From: Cynocephalus volans
Taxonomy: Eukaryota; Chordata; Mammalia; Dermoptera; Cynocephalidae
Assembly (NCBI RefSeq): GCF_027409185.1
Contig: NC_084471.1
Location: 3,688,535 to 3,752,534 of the forward strand
Length of the DNA: 64,000 nucleotides
Reading direction: 5' to 3'
The notes under the pieces are model-generated. The model had not been told where the DNA came from. It worked only from the letters and a program-made list of their open reading frames with translations, and searched no databases. Made by a program: the position numbers and the translations under genes. Below are positions 44,516 through 56,647 of this stretch, in pieces (position 1 is the stretch's first letter; each line of letters starts with the position of its first letter).

Positions 44516-47500
44516 AAAAAAGAGCTGGGATGAGCAGAGGCAGGGGGGAGAGTGGCCTCTGGATACAAAGGCAGGGTCTGCTGGGATGGCGGAGGGGGGT
44601 TCCTGTGGGAGGGGATCAGGACCATCAGCCCCTGCCACAGGCCATAGCAGCTCCTTCCTCCTGCCCATCCCACCCCAGGACCCCTCTGCCGACTGGAAAC
44701 CACCATTCCTCCGAACACTGGCCGATCAGGAACACCCAGTGGACTAATGAAGTGCCTCAGGAATGGTGAAGTCCCCGAACAAGTTTGTAGGTGTCCAATT
44801 GCACAAGCTTTCTCTTTTTAGATACCCTCGCTGCTGCGCCAGGGCCTCAGAAATAAGTCTAAACACCCAAGAGGCGTTTGTACAAAGTCTTCCTTCAAAA
44901 GCCCTAAACTTCCTCCACTCTGGCACATGTGGGTGCATTAAAACTCCATCCACCATCCATTCCTTCGTTTGGTTATTCACTCAGCAGCCATGTTCCATGC
45001 AGGTCAGTGGGAGGCGTGAGGAAGACACTGGAGCGTGGGTCAGTCCTGCCGCCCGGGAGACTGAAGGCTGCGTGGAGTCCCCCGGATTGGATCTGAGTGT
45101 GAGGAACTCACACGGGACTTCATCCCAAGATTCACCAGTAGAGGTGGGATGGGGAAGAGGATGAAGCCCATGTAATGTGGGCCCATCAGCAGGTTCCCAC
45201 GACAGGCAATTCACTCAGCCGTGCAGAGAGATGACAGGCAGCGGGCCTCAGAGGCGTCTACACTGGGCACCAGACACAATCCACCTACCCACCCGCCAGT
45301 GGCTGTGAGCTGCTCCGGCGCTTCCCGGGCCTGTCCCCAGCCTCCCCAGATCCAGCCCCAGGTGGAGCATTCTGTATAGGCAGCCCTCTGTGTGCCCAGA
45401 AATGGTGGCGCCGTGGCGACATGGGCGAGATAGGGACGGCACCTGCTGGGAGGACAGATGGATCCAGAATACACCACTGTGGCAGCGGTGGTGTGACCAG
45501 GAGTGACCAGGGCAGCCGAAGGCCACAGGCGGCTTCCCAGAAGGTAAACCAAGGAGAAGTGTGTGGATCCGAAAAGAGGGGAAGTCTTTCGGGCAGGGGC
45601 AGCCGGATCGAGAACTGAGTGACAGAAGAAAGAAACGTGGGCGTTGGGAAGGGTGGGTGAGAGTCTCAGTGGAGCGGGCAGAGCGGAGGTGAGCTGGGGT
45701 CTGCCGACAATGCGCTACTTCTCTCCGTGGTGTCCTCGGGCTTGGCTGGATGCCACGGGGCCTGCCCTGTGCTGGGGCCACCTCTTCCCCACTGGGGAGG
45801 ATGGGGATTTTGTCTTGTTCAAAGTGTGGCTGTCTCCTGCCTAGCAGGTGACAGGCCCTTGATCAACCTGTGCTTAAGAAATGATGTCACAATTGGCCGT
45901 GGTAGGAGGGGTGAGGAACTCCCTGAGAGAATTTGCAAGTGAGCGAACCAGACTGCTGGTGCCGCCTGCACTGAGCAGGGTGTCACAGAGGGAAAGCCAC
46001 ATTCTCAGAAGCCACCCAGCCCAGTTCAGCAGTAGCTGCCAGGCCACGTGGAGCCACAGGCTGGGCCATAGCACCAGGCAGGCTGCTCCTTGAGCACCTC
46101 AGCATGTGAGACTATCAATTCACCGCTTTTCTTAATAACTGGAAGTAAAAGTTTGTGTAAACTCAATTGTCGGAGCACTAATAACCCGATTTCTCTCAGC
46201 AGGGTCAGTCCTCTGGGCTCCATCTATAAAACAAATGTTTGTCATCCTCCCATAAGCACTTCTGAGGGATAAATAAATAATCCAGGAGCCAATCGAGTGT
46301 ACACCTTTCCACTCATTTGTGTATTCTTCTCTTTGCACATCAATAACCCCACTGGAATTGGATTTATAAATTCAAATTACCTTTCCAAATCTTTTTCTCT
46401 GATGGCGAGGCCAGGACACAGCTCCCGAGCGGTGCTCAGCTCTGCGCCGGCCCCGCGACTCCTTGCCTGGAGAACGCCTTCGACCCGTGACTTTCCCACC
46501 TGTGCAGTAGTGGGTGGGCGGGAACCACGGGTGGAGCGCGCCACTGTGTGCCAGAAGGGCTGATGGCTCTCACTCGATTCAAGGGCAGCTCCAGTCCCAC
46601 CCCTGGGAGGCCTTCTCTTGGCACATGCCCAGAGGCCCCACCCACTCCTCCCACTCCTGCCGCTGCAGGTGGAGTCAGGTCAAGGGGAGCCACGGTGGCT
46701 ACTTCCCTCCCATGCAGCACCTGGGCTTCCCCTGCAGGAGCAACCTGGTTCATCCGGCACCTGCCCTCTGTCCTTCACCCCTGCTGGGCAACATGCTCCA
46801 GGCAGACAGAGGCTGCCACGGCTGCCCTGCTGCAGAGAGTGACCCAGGACAGGGCCCTGCAAACTGCTGAGTGAGCCCATGGCCGTGGCACCACTTCCTC
46901 ACTCCAGCTTCCTGCCTTCCTGCTCTGATCAGCAGCAGGAACCATCTTCTAAAACTTTCTGAACTGCAAATGTGACCAAGCCACTCCCAGCCTTGAACTG
47001 TGTTATGCTGTCTTCCACCTGTGAGATGGATGTGTAGGGACATCCTATAGGGTCTCCTTCCAGGAAGTACTGGGGCAGGTCAGTGTGGTGCAGAAGGATG
47101 ACATATACAATGGAGTTTTTTGCATTTTCTTTTCATTCTATTTTGCACAAACTTTTTGAAGCTTGTAAAAGAATTGCAGCCCCACCCCCACCCCCTGGGA
47201 GACCAGCTGCAGAGTCTTGAGGACCCTCAGGCCATCCTGAGGAGAGTCCCGGGGTTGTTAGTGAGGGACTGAGGCTCCAGCCAGCAGCCACGAGAGGGAG
47301 CCTCCTGGGAAGCAGAGGCTCAGCCCCGGCCAGCGGCTTGACAGCAGTCTCAGGAGAACCCTGCATCCTGCCCGTCAGAACATGAGACGGGTCCTGTGGT
47401 CTCAAGCCACTGAGTTCTGGGGTGATTGTAGCACAGTGATAGGCAGATAAATATGACAGCTCCGATGCTATCTCACGGCTGGCAGCTGCTGGGGAGGGGT

Positions 47501-47925
47501 TGACGACGATGTGTCTGACTGGCATTGGGGGCATGAGGGGAAGACAAGGCCAACCCAGGCGAGAAGTGACAGGAGCTTAGGGGGAACCAGGGCGGCAGGG
47601 AGAGGCTGGCGAGAAGCGTTGGGGTCTGCACTGTGGGGGAGCGGCAGGACTCGCGGGCGGGCTGAGAGGTGAGAGCGCGGGCAGTAGGAAAACCGGCGGT
47701 TTGCAGTGGAAGCGGGGAGCGGAGTGGGGCCTCTACCTGAGGGGAGCCGGGTTGGGAGAAGAGGGGTGAAAACTTGTGTTCTGGCCATGTTGGGCTGAGA
47801 TGCCCCAAGACAGGTGAGAGGAGTCACGTGGGCAGGTGGAGGCTGGCACTCCGAGATGTGGGTTTGGAGACCTTTAGCGTGATTACAGCAGACACACGTG
47901 TGAGTTACATGGCACCAGCGCCTGC
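44516..47925. other. GC-rich low-repeat DNA, no gene supported
   Basis: Mostly unique sequence. Overlapping frames of 60-177 codons on both strands (for example 45248-45781 on minus) have no recognisable domain or signal peptide and no consistent splice-site pattern. A short L2-like phrase lies at 44950-45010. An AT-rich island at 46110-46400 is listed separately. Confidence 0.4.
46110..46400. other. AT-rich island, candidate conserved non-coding element
   Basis: Flanked by GC-rich DNA, it has no repeat signature and contains several TAAATAAATAAT, AATTGG and GATTTATAAATTCAAAT blocks. Composition alone suggests a regulatory element; no binding site is assigned. Confidence 0.25.
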
Positions 47926-47929
47926 TGAG

Positions 47930-48060
47930 AGCTCTGCCTTAATGCACAGGTCTAGGAGGTACTATTGTCATCCCTGCTGGTAGAGGAACACCCCGGGCAC
48001 AGAGCAGTCAAGAAACCTGCCTGAGCTCACACAGCTGGGATATGAAGTCACATCTAGACG
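47930..48060 (+). mobile_element. MIR fragment
   Basis: AGGAGGTACTATTGTCATCC, AGAGCAGTCAAGAAACCTGC, CTGAGCTCACACAGCTGGGA is MIR centre to end. Confidence 0.65.
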
Positions 48061-48439
48061 GCATCACTGGAGAAAGAGCATTGCAAATGCACATGCCTTC
48101 AAGCCCTCCAGGGTGCAGGGTGCAGGAACAGGCATGAAGATGTTGCCACCTCAATGCCAGGCCTCTTTAGTTCTGGATGAAGTACCCAGGACTCAAAAGA
48201 GCGACGAGCCTCATGACCCACAGGGCGCCCTGGAGCAGGCCTGCCAGAGGTGGGCAGGGGGCCCGGCAGGGGGCCCCGCACTGGTGTTAAGGGGTAGAGA
48301 GGTGGGCCGGAGTCCTGTGTGCACTGTCCCTGCTGCTCAAGGGTGCACACAGCAGCACACACCTGCAGCCCCACCCTGCAGGCAGGACCTCGCGACACCC
48401 ACGCGTGCAGGTGGCCTGCCGTGATGGAGTTAGGAAAAC

Positions 48440-48540
48440 CAAGGCTATGCCCTAGGCTGCAGCTCTGTGAGCATTTGCCTCATCTTCCCTGTGCCTCAGT
48501 TTCTCTATCTCTGCTATTGTGAGGTGGTGATATAATGTCA
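48440..48540 (+). mobile_element. MIR fragment
   Basis: GTGAGCATTTGCCTCATCTT, CCCTGTGCCTCAGTTTCTCT, ATCTCTGCTATTGTGAGGTG matches the MIR second half. Confidence 0.55.
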
Positions 48541-50440
48541 TACTCAAAGTGCTCCCAGAGGGACCCACAAGGGTCTGTTAAAAAGTTGCTAAATATTTTA
48601 GTTTTAACGAGGGGCTCCTGGGGAATGTAGGCTGGGACACAAGACAGATCCCTGCTCTGGAGGGTCAGTGGACAGGGGCTGCAGGAGAGGTGCAAAGGAT
48701 TCTGGGAGCATGGAGCAGGATGGGCTAATTCTGACTAGAGTGTGAAGGTATGGGAGGTGGGGTTGCAGAAGTTTTCACCAAGAATGAAGCAAGTAGCCAG
48801 ACACTGAGGGAGAAGCAGGAAGTGAGAGCCTGAGAAGTGAGGGGAGCAGAGGTGGGAATGTGTGCTGGGAGGCAGGGAACGGGAACTGTGGATGCCAGGC
48901 CGGCTTGTCAGGCACAGGATGCTGCTGCACAGGAGAGCCGCCTGACCCAACTGCCGCAGGACATGGGTCTGTCAGGCTGGGGTAAGCCTGAGTCCTAAGC
49001 TGGATGGCACCTCAGCTGGGCTGCCTGGCGCACATGCTGGGGACCATGCAGGGCCTCACCTTTCTGCACCTGGACACCCCTTCTTCAGGCAGCGGTGACG
49101 TCACTGCCCTGCAGCAGCCTTGTCTGGAAAGACAGAGTCTGCGAAGATCCTGGCTGAGTGGTGCTGGCCGCATGGAGGTGGGGCTGCTGTGGGCACCACA
49201 GAACTTTTCACAGCCTCACTTCAGTAGGTAAAGCCGAGAACAAGGCCCTGAAAGGACGAAGAATGTGCCAAAGGTGCCAGCTCATCCACCACAGGGCCAG
49301 GGCCCAAACGCAGGTGCCCCAAGGCTGAGCCAGGCTCTCCCCACTGCTCCAAGATACTTTGTCCTTGGTTCCCCATCTCAGCAGCTGCTCCAGGGATGGC
49401 CATGTCTGCGTCGCTCTGGGCACCCATGGGCGCCACCAGCTTGGGTACAGACGGCCTTCCCAGCTGCTCGCACCCCTTTCCCTCCCAGAAGCAGCAGACC
49501 CAGAGCCCGCGACCTCCCGCGCCCCCGCTGCTCCCAGTTCCTGGACTTGCCCGGGCTGCTCACGCCCTGCAGGACCCACTGCCCTGTCACCCAGCCCCAG
49601 GAGGGGCTGGCAGTGGTGCCCATCTGGAGCACTGCTTAAAAAGAGCCGCTGTGTCATCAGATCCCACTCCGGGAGGAGCCGGCAGGCCGGGAGTTTTCCA
49701 TTTCATCTCATGGCCTCCTTTCAAAGGAAATAAAGAAAGAAATGAAGGCCCGCGCTCCTGCTGGCTGCTCCTGCAGGCTGAAATGGATTATTTTCTTTGC
49801 CCTGTGCCCAATATCTGTGCTTATTGAGAAGCATATATCTAAAGCGGTGGGTTTTTAAACTAGTCAGCACGCCCAGCGCCCTCGGGAAGCATCTTTCTTC
49901 CCTTTGAACGGCCTGGCTCTCTCAACAGGGGTCTGCTGGGCCTTTTTATAAGCTGCAGAGGCATTTTTCTTCCCCGAAATGAGGGCCTGGCCGGCGAGTC
50001 TCCAGGAGCTGCCAAGGCTATCAGCAAAGAGCTCTTCGGGGCCAGATCTTCCTCCTCGGGGACGCCCTGGAGCTTGTGCCTCCAGCCGAGGCTGCAGGTC
50101 GGCCTGGCTGAGTCCCGGTGCCTGGGCTGAGTGTGCCCCGCTGTATCTGTTGGGCTGGGGGAGGGAAGGACAGCACAGCAGGCGCTCGCTGGTCCTTGGA
50201 GGAGAAAGAGGAAAGATTCGGGGGACCAGGGGAGCCCCATCCCAACGGTCGCCTCTCAAGTAGGACATGGAGAGTCCGGGCTTGGCCCCTCCCCACCAGT
50301 AGTAACCTCATCCCCACAAGGTCAAAGTAGGTTCCTGGTTCATTTGGGAAACAGAGTGACACACTAACCAGTAAGGTCACATTTCAAACCTGAAAGATAC
50401 AGGTGATTGTCCCAGGTTCTTGAGTCTGTTTATTAGAACA
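48541..50440. other. GC-rich unique DNA, no gene supported
   Basis: Frames of 70-150 codons at 49208-49827 and 49860-50380 overlap in four or more frames on both strands, as expected for GC-rich DNA lacking stops. None carries a domain I know. One AT-rich island (49700-49880) is listed separately. Confidence 0.4.
49700..49880. other. AT-rich island, candidate conserved non-coding element
   Basis: Contains GGAAATAAAGAAAGAAATGA, GAAATGGATTATTTTCTTTGC, GCTTATTGAGAAGCATATAT and GGGTTTTTAAACTAG between GC-rich flanks, without repeat features. Function is a guess from composition. Confidence 0.25.
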
Positions 50441-50655
50441 GTAGCTACAGAGGCCACCCGACAGACCTACGCTGTGCAGAAAACTGGACGTGCATCATTG
50501 CATCTCACCCATCAACAGCCCCAACAGCTGTTTTGCCCATTTTATACATAGTGAAACCAAAACTCAGAGAAAAGGGTACCTGCCCACTCTCGCCCAGCTA
50601 GGAAGAGTCTGAGCTGGGGGTTGACCCTGGCGTGTCTCTCTGTAAACACCAGTCC
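50440..50655 (+). mobile_element. MIR SINE
   Basis: TGTGCAGAAAACTGGACGTG, CCCCAACAGCTGTTTTGCCC, ATTTTATACATAGTGAAACC, AAAACTCAGAGAAAAGGGTA, TCGCCCAGCTAGGAAGAGTC. Most of the MIR length is recognisable. Confidence 0.65.
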
Positions 50656-50683
50656 ACACCTTGTCTTGAAGAGCTGGCCCAAG

Positions 50684-50792
50684 CTTCCCTGCTAGGTCTT
50701 TGCTCGTGGCACAACACCCCCAACCCAATCCCAACCTTCCCTGCTAGGTCTTTGCTCATGGCACAACACCCCCAACCCACTCCCAACCTTCC
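50684..50792. repeat. Tandem duplication, 52-bp unit, two copies
   Basis: Units start at 50684 and 50736; a third, partial start is at 50788. The two full copies differ at only two or three positions, so the duplication is recent. Confidence 0.9.
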
Positions 50793-51099
50793 CGGAATAG
50801 CAGACTGAGCTCAGAGAGGGTCCGAGGTGCCTGGGGACACACAGTTGGGGTGTGGAAGAACGCCCTAACCACCCGCCTGCTGCCCAAGGCCTCTTCTTCC
50901 CCACCCCATGGCTGCCACCTTCAAGCAATCAGATCTGAAGGTAATAAACTGAACACCACGGTTAGCACTTACTGCGGCTTCACTTCGTATGCACAGGTAT
51001 ACACAGGACGACGAACAGAGCCGTAACGGGGAGACCAACAACGGAATCAGGACAATACGGCACTTCTGAAGATAGTTTATGAGTTAAACAAAAAGAAAA

Positions 51100-51300
51100 C
51101 TCCAGTATTCCATGCCAGGATACTGAGCAGTGCTCCTGCGGCTATTTGGATTGTAAAGCACTATCAAGCTGTTCCAGTAATGTAAAGTGTACAAGATGGG
51201 CATAATTAAAAACAATTGATTCAATATTTTTGCCAAACTTCAGGGTGAGAATATAAACTAATCATAATGGAAAAATGCCAGACTTGGAGTGACCTGAGCT
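51100..51300. other. AT-rich island, candidate conserved non-coding element
   Basis: GATTGTAAAGCACTATCAAGC, CATAATTAAAAACAATTGATTC and AATATAAACTAATCATAATGG without repeat features; sits between MIR-containing DNA and the minisatellite. Conservation must be tested. Confidence 0.25.
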
Positions 51301-51354
51301 AAGATCATCATTGTAAGAATACAGCAACAATCACAACAGGGTGACACACACACA

Positions 51355-51985
51355 CCATGAAAGTGACGGCACACCACACAACAGTGGCCGTGACGGCACA
51401 CATGACAGTGGGAGTGCTGACACACAACAGTGGCAGTGAGGACTCCCATGACAGTGTCAGTGACAACACACACAACAGTGGCAGTGAGGACTCCCATGAC
51501 AGAGTCAGTGAGGACTCCCATGACAGTGTCAGTGACAACACACGCAACAGTGGGAGTGATGACACACACCACAGTGTCAGTGACAACATATGCAACAGTG
51601 GCAGTGATGACTCCCACGACAGTGTCAGTGACAACACACACAACAGTGGCAGTGAGGACTCCCATGACATTGTCAGTGACAACACACACAACAGTGGCAG
51701 TGATGACTCCCACAACAGTGTCAGTGACAATGCACACAACTGTCAGTGACGATGCGCATGTCAGTGTCAGTGATGACACATGACAATGGGAGTGACGATG
51801 CCCATGACAGAGTGATGACACACACAACAGTGTCAGTGACAACACACGACAGTGTCAGTGATGACACCCATGACATTGTCAGTGACAACACCCACAACAG
51901 CATCAGTGGCGACACACACAACAGTGTCAGTGATGATGCCCATGACAGTGTCAGTGACAACACACACAGCAGTGTGAGGGAGACA
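51355..51985. repeat. Minisatellite with 24-bp units in 48-bp pairs
   Basis: Two related 24-bp units alternate: one of the form GTGACAACACACACAACAGTGG.., the other GTGAGGACTCCCATGACAGTGT... The pair repeats about a dozen times with more drift at the right end (GATGACACCCATGACATTGT variants). As 24 is a multiple of three, several frames on both strands stay open (Ser-Asp-Asn-Thr-His on plus, Val-Val-Cys-Val-Thr on minus); these are not genes. Confidence 0.9.
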
Positions 51986-52029
51986 GATAGACACCGATCG
52001 GCCCCCACGCCAGGCCATAACAGGGTTGT

Positions 52030-52130
52030 GATCACTTATGGATACTGCCAACATGTTAGGACAGTGCTGGGTGCCAGGCACTGGGCCCACAGCTGGTGAG
52101 ATGATGAAGAACAGGTAGACGCAGGTCAGT
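52030..52130. mobile_element. L2/MIR-like fragment
   Basis: CAACATGTTAGGACAGTGCTG, GGTGCCAGGCACTGGGCCCA and GATGATGAAGAACAGGTAGA follow the shared L2/MIR3 phrase order. Beyond it, 52131-53480 has no repeat or gene I recognise. Confidence 0.45.
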
Positions 52131-53484
52131 CCCCAAGTAGTTCTCCCACCTGGACAGGGACAGCTCTATCCTCAAACACCACACCAATGACACAGCGACA
52201 CTTGTGCCAGTGTTAGGATGCTCTGGCCTGCCATGTTGGATGCAGACATGTTGACTGTCATGTGCTCCAGGGTGGAAGCACGGATTCAAATCCAGACCAT
52301 GTAAACCAGCAAACAAACCATCACGCCTGCAAACATCAGGTGTGTCCAGGGAAATGGCATCTGCCTCAGTGCACACCAGATACTCTGCATAGCTGAATCA
52401 CTTGGAAATCACATCCGGGCGAGACCTGGTGACAAGGCTAAGCCTCGCCCTCCACCTGGGAACAAGACCGCTTCCCGCCCACTGTCCGTCAGAGGGCCAG
52501 TGCAGAGAAGGACGGTGATGTCCCTGCCCTCTGTACAGTGGCCAGGGCCTGCCCTAGCGGGGGATGTGGCTGCAAGAGGCCAGCTTCCTAGGACACCAAG
52601 TGCAGAAAAAAATAACACAATGCACAGAGGCTATCAGGAAAGAGACAGATCCAGGATGAAACAAAGAAAGCCCCTTGAGTGGAAGTCAGTGGTGTGCTGG
52701 TCACAGCTAACAACCAGCTCTCCGTGGGGAGGCGTGGGCAGTGGTGTAGTCTCCCCCAATTGCCGCAGTGTAAATACTCCCACTATGGCTGATTCCAGCC
52801 ACCAATGTGAGCTCAAGTGTTGCAAAATCCCTGGATATTTTGCAGCCAGCTCCTGGGGGCAGGACTAGCCAGCTCTGGCACAGCTTCCCTGCCATACTTT
52901 GGCTTCTAGATGCCTCATCTGCAGCTGCCTACGTGTAAGAGCTGATATGGAAACTCCGGGTCCCTCCAGAGTGATGGGAGGGCTGGGTTGTGTGGTCTAT
53001 TTGCTGTAGGCCTGCAGGAGTTCTGAGCTCCAAAGCATTCACTCCATCAGTGGAAATCAAACCCTCCTTCAATCACTTGATTGGTCAAATGCGTATGGAG
53101 AACCTGATATGTTCAAGACCTGTGCTTGAACAGAAAGTGCACACTTAAGCTGAACCCACGTCCCAGAGGCCCAGGACACAGCATTTCAACAGACAGAGGG
53201 GGTGGAAGGACGTGTGCGGTGAACACCATGCACCACCACGGTTAGGGAAGAAGAAAGGTGGACAGGAGAGGCTGGACTTGGTCTTGGCCAAGGCCTTAGG
53301 TAACAGGTTGGCACCGGGCGGGCAGGCCAGAGCAGGAAGGGTACTTCCAGGTGAATGAAGAGCTGACCAGGCAAAGATATGAAGGTGGGTCCAAGCAATA
53401 GCAAATGAAAGAGTGGAGCAGCCTGGGTGGCCTGAGCAGCCATGCAAGAAAATCACTGGCCTTGCACAGTGCAGGCCCCAGTGC

Positions 53485-53680
53485 AGCTGTCATTTATGAG
53501 CCCTACTATGTGCCCCACGCTGGGCTTTGCAGTTACACACTGCATGCCATGCCCCCTCTCAATCCAGTGAGACATGCCCACTGTGCCCAGAGAAAGCCCA
53601 GACGGACGGGATGCAGAGAGCTCACAGGATGCAGAGCCAGCGTCTGAGCAGAACCCAGACCCATCACTTGTGAGGCCTAT
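53485..53680 (+). mobile_element. MIR fragment
   Basis: CAGCTGTCATTTATGAGCCC, TACTATGTGCCCCACGCTGG, GCCCCCTCTCAATCCAGTGA in MIR order; diverged. Confidence 0.5.
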
Positions 53681-54290
53681 GAAGGCCCCAGGGCAGCCAA
53701 GAAGAGGGCGTGGAGGCCTGAGCTCGGAAGCTTCTGCAGGACCACAGATCTCCCTGCAGCACTGGGGGAGACAGCCCGGGAATGTCACCTGTAGCTTCCC
53801 TGTTCCCTGACGTGCCCAGTGCCCTCTTTAGCAGCTGCCTGGACCTGAAGGCTCCGTCCCCAGCCTGCTGCCAGGCCGAGCCTCAAGGACACAAATAGGA
53901 CCTGGTGTCTGGGGCAGAGAGAAGATGCAGCACTAGCCCTCTGGACACTCTGCGGATGCTCGGGCACACCTGTCGATTGATGAAGCAAATACTCCACAGC
54001 AACAAGGTGTGAGGGGACACGGGAATGTGCCCAGATTTTCCAAAGCACACCCGAATGTTTCCGTGGTCAAGGCGGGTGGCAGCGGGCTGTGGTGCAGAAG
54101 GCATCCCAGCACCCTCGGGCCTTTGGTTCTGTCCCTGCTCCACGTCACCTGCTTTGAAGCATCATCTCCACTAGAGCAGTCTCTGTCATTCAGTTCCAGG
54201 AATGGCTCCTGTTCCCTTCAGCACGTACTTCATTCTTCTCCAAGACCCGTGCAGACCCAGGCCCCGTTAACCTCACCGTTTACATCCACC
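53681..54290. other. GC-rich unique DNA, no gene supported
   Basis: Overlapping frames on both strands (53574-54371) without domains. Confidence 0.35.
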
Positions 54291-54294
54291 CCAT

Positions 54295-54800
54295 CGGTAC
54301 CTGCACTTTTTAATCTCTTTCTTTTTCTGATGCATAATTTTATTAGAGCCAGAGATCATTATTTCTTCTAGAAAAACAAATCTCTGAGATTAGAATGGAA
54401 GACAATGAAACAAGAGATTTCACTTTATAATTTGCCTTTATCCAACCATCACGGAGCATATCACTTTGAGAATGACATTATACAGCAAGTTTCTAATGGA
54501 AAACACACAAGCCAAAAATCTTATATTCATTCTCTAATCTTCAAGTCAATCACCAACTTTTCTAGATTTTTGAAGAGAGAAAGATAAAAACAATTTCAAA
54601 TAACAGCAGTCGAATACTATAAACAGTTGCAATGAGATGCAGCAGTCAACTTTAAGCCTCGTAATTTTCAGGTTTTAGCTGAAATAATCCTCATCAGATT
54701 CTTAGATCTTTGTCAGTCTTGTTTTACGCTATTTGCCTTGCTGGGCCTAAACAGAATGCAATATTAAAATATGTTAATAATCCATACTGAGAATATGCTA
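54295..54800. other. AT-rich island, candidate conserved non-coding element
   Basis: About 500 bp with no repeat signature amid GC-rich DNA: CTGATGCATAATTTTATTAG, GACATTATACAGCAAGTTTC, CAATATTAAAATATGTTAAT. The largest such island in the window; possible enhancer, but only inferred. Confidence 0.3.
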
Positions 54801-56640
54801 TAAGTGGGTTTCTAACTCCTTAGAGACACCAGCTGAAACAACACGCCCTGCAAAGACAGGCGAGTGTCCCTGGTTATCCCTGAGCTGGGCAGTTTCACAT
54901 GATCATTTTTTCTCTGAGGCCAAAGTCTGTGGTTTGAGCTTCCTGGGTTTACTTTGTTTCCAAGTTCTTTTCCTCGGTGCTCGAGAAGAATGCCCTGCTT
55001 TCCCGATCCCACCACAAAAACTCCCCCAAGGATGAAGCCTTCAGCTTCCAGGTTTCCAGAGAAGCCTCCATTCCCAGCCCGGAAGAAGTCGCACCACACA
55101 CCAGACGGAAAAATCCCATAAACATCATCTTCCGTCTTTGGGGACCACAGAACTTCTTCTTTCCCTCCAGGAAGATTTCTCCTTTGAAATAAGGCTGGAG
55201 TCCTTCACCTCAGTCCTGACCTGCTCCTTCACCACCGCGTAGAGGGGACGCCCAGCTCACCCAGCCTGGGTTTCAGGGAGGACAGGTCTGCAGCCTCCTC
55301 TCGACAGAGGAAGCAGCCTGGCCTCCGCACAGCCACAGCCACAGCTCCGCTCTTTTCCCAGAGCTCCTTTGCTTTGAAAGTTCTTGGTTCCTTCTCCAGT
55401 GTTTTCAGGTCTATATTCTCGCTGCCTCTGGGGCTTGGACAGAAACACGTCTGTGTTGCCCTGGAGCGATGTCGAGGCAGCAGCCCCCAGGGCTCCCTCA
55501 CCAGTGGACCACCTCCCCACAGTGCAGAAGCCTGGTTCGGTCCACAGCATCCTCTGCTGACCAAGAGGCCGAGCACGGGTGAGCGGGCGGTGGGGAGGGC
55601 GGGAGGTGGGGCTCCGGAGTCCTGCCTACGCCCCTAAGCTCAGTCACTCCAGAGGCAGGACCAGGCCACGCAGAAACCCTGGGGCTCTTTCAGCTGCCAA
55701 CAGTCAATCTCCAGAAAACATCAAAATGGAGAGTGGCCAAAGCTCCTTAGTCCTGTGCCGCAGTGGACACCACCTACTCAGACGTCAAGTGCCTCGTAGA
55801 GCCCTGCGTGCAGCACCCACTGCAAGGGTTTCCCTCCTGCCCACCTTCTCTCACGCCCAGTGCTGGGGGCACCAAGGGACCAAACCCTCCCCAGCCCCGA
55901 GGGTCTACTTTTTAATCTCTTTAACATCCACTGGAGAGGAAGAGCCAGGATGGAAAACGGCTCTGCAGCGCCCACGAGAAGTGCTGCCGTCCTCTCCGGA
56001 TGCGCTGGTGGGCACCACAGTGTGGCCTCCCTGCATCCAGGACACAGCCGAGCACTGGGAGGTGACCTGAGCGAGTGGGAGTGTGGGGGCACCCACCCAC
56101 TGACCCCACAGACAAAAGAAGAAGGAGGCACCTTCTGAGCCCCAGCCCTCCTCCCCATGCCCTCCCCGCCAGACGGACGCGTCCCAGAGTCCGTGACATG
56201 CAAGCCCCATCGTCAGCATACAGAGGTCCTCAGTCAATGTCAGGTGGGGATGGGGCAGCAAGGCCTGTTCTCCAGCTCGCACGCGATGTGACCACAGGCC
56301 AGTCTTCCTCCACCTGTGGACAAGAGCAGCGTGGAATCCTGGGAACAGGACAAAGGGAGCATTTCTCATGGGACACAGAGAGATCGTCTATACAGGCTCC
56401 CAGAGCTGGGTGGGAATGGGGGGTGACCGAGAAAGTTGAGGCCCACAGCAGACAGGACACCTTTCTGTCCCTTCACCCCACAGCTTATGGAGAAGCAAAG
56501 CTGGCTCAAGGTGCCGTCCCCTGGTACCCAGTGCAGCCTCCATCTTGGGCCACCTGACAGGTAGGGAGGTTTCTGGAGTAGACTAACCACGCATGGGCTG
56601 CAGACCACACTGTACCCCCACCCCAGCCCTGGCTGAGATG
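54801..56640. other. GC-rich unique DNA, no gene supported
   Basis: Frames of up to 163 codons occur on both strands (55579-56070, 55905-56369, 56075-56557), mutually overlapping and without domain. I find no repeat here. Confidence 0.35.
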
Positions 56641-56647
56641 ACAGTGC

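Noticed and set aside
45248..45781. 177-codon minus frame, looked like a possible exon
   Set aside because: GC-rich DNA with overlapping open frames in other registers; no domain, no splice-site pair and no codon bias to favour it.
49208..49827. Several overlapping 120-149-codon frames
   Set aside because: Open on four or more frames at once, which is expected from low stop density in GC-rich DNA.
51258..52099. Overlapping 100-195-codon frames with Ser-Asp-Asn-Thr-His or Val-Cys-Val-Val repeats
   Set aside because: They come from the 24-bp minisatellite, a multiple of three, and are open on both strands at once.
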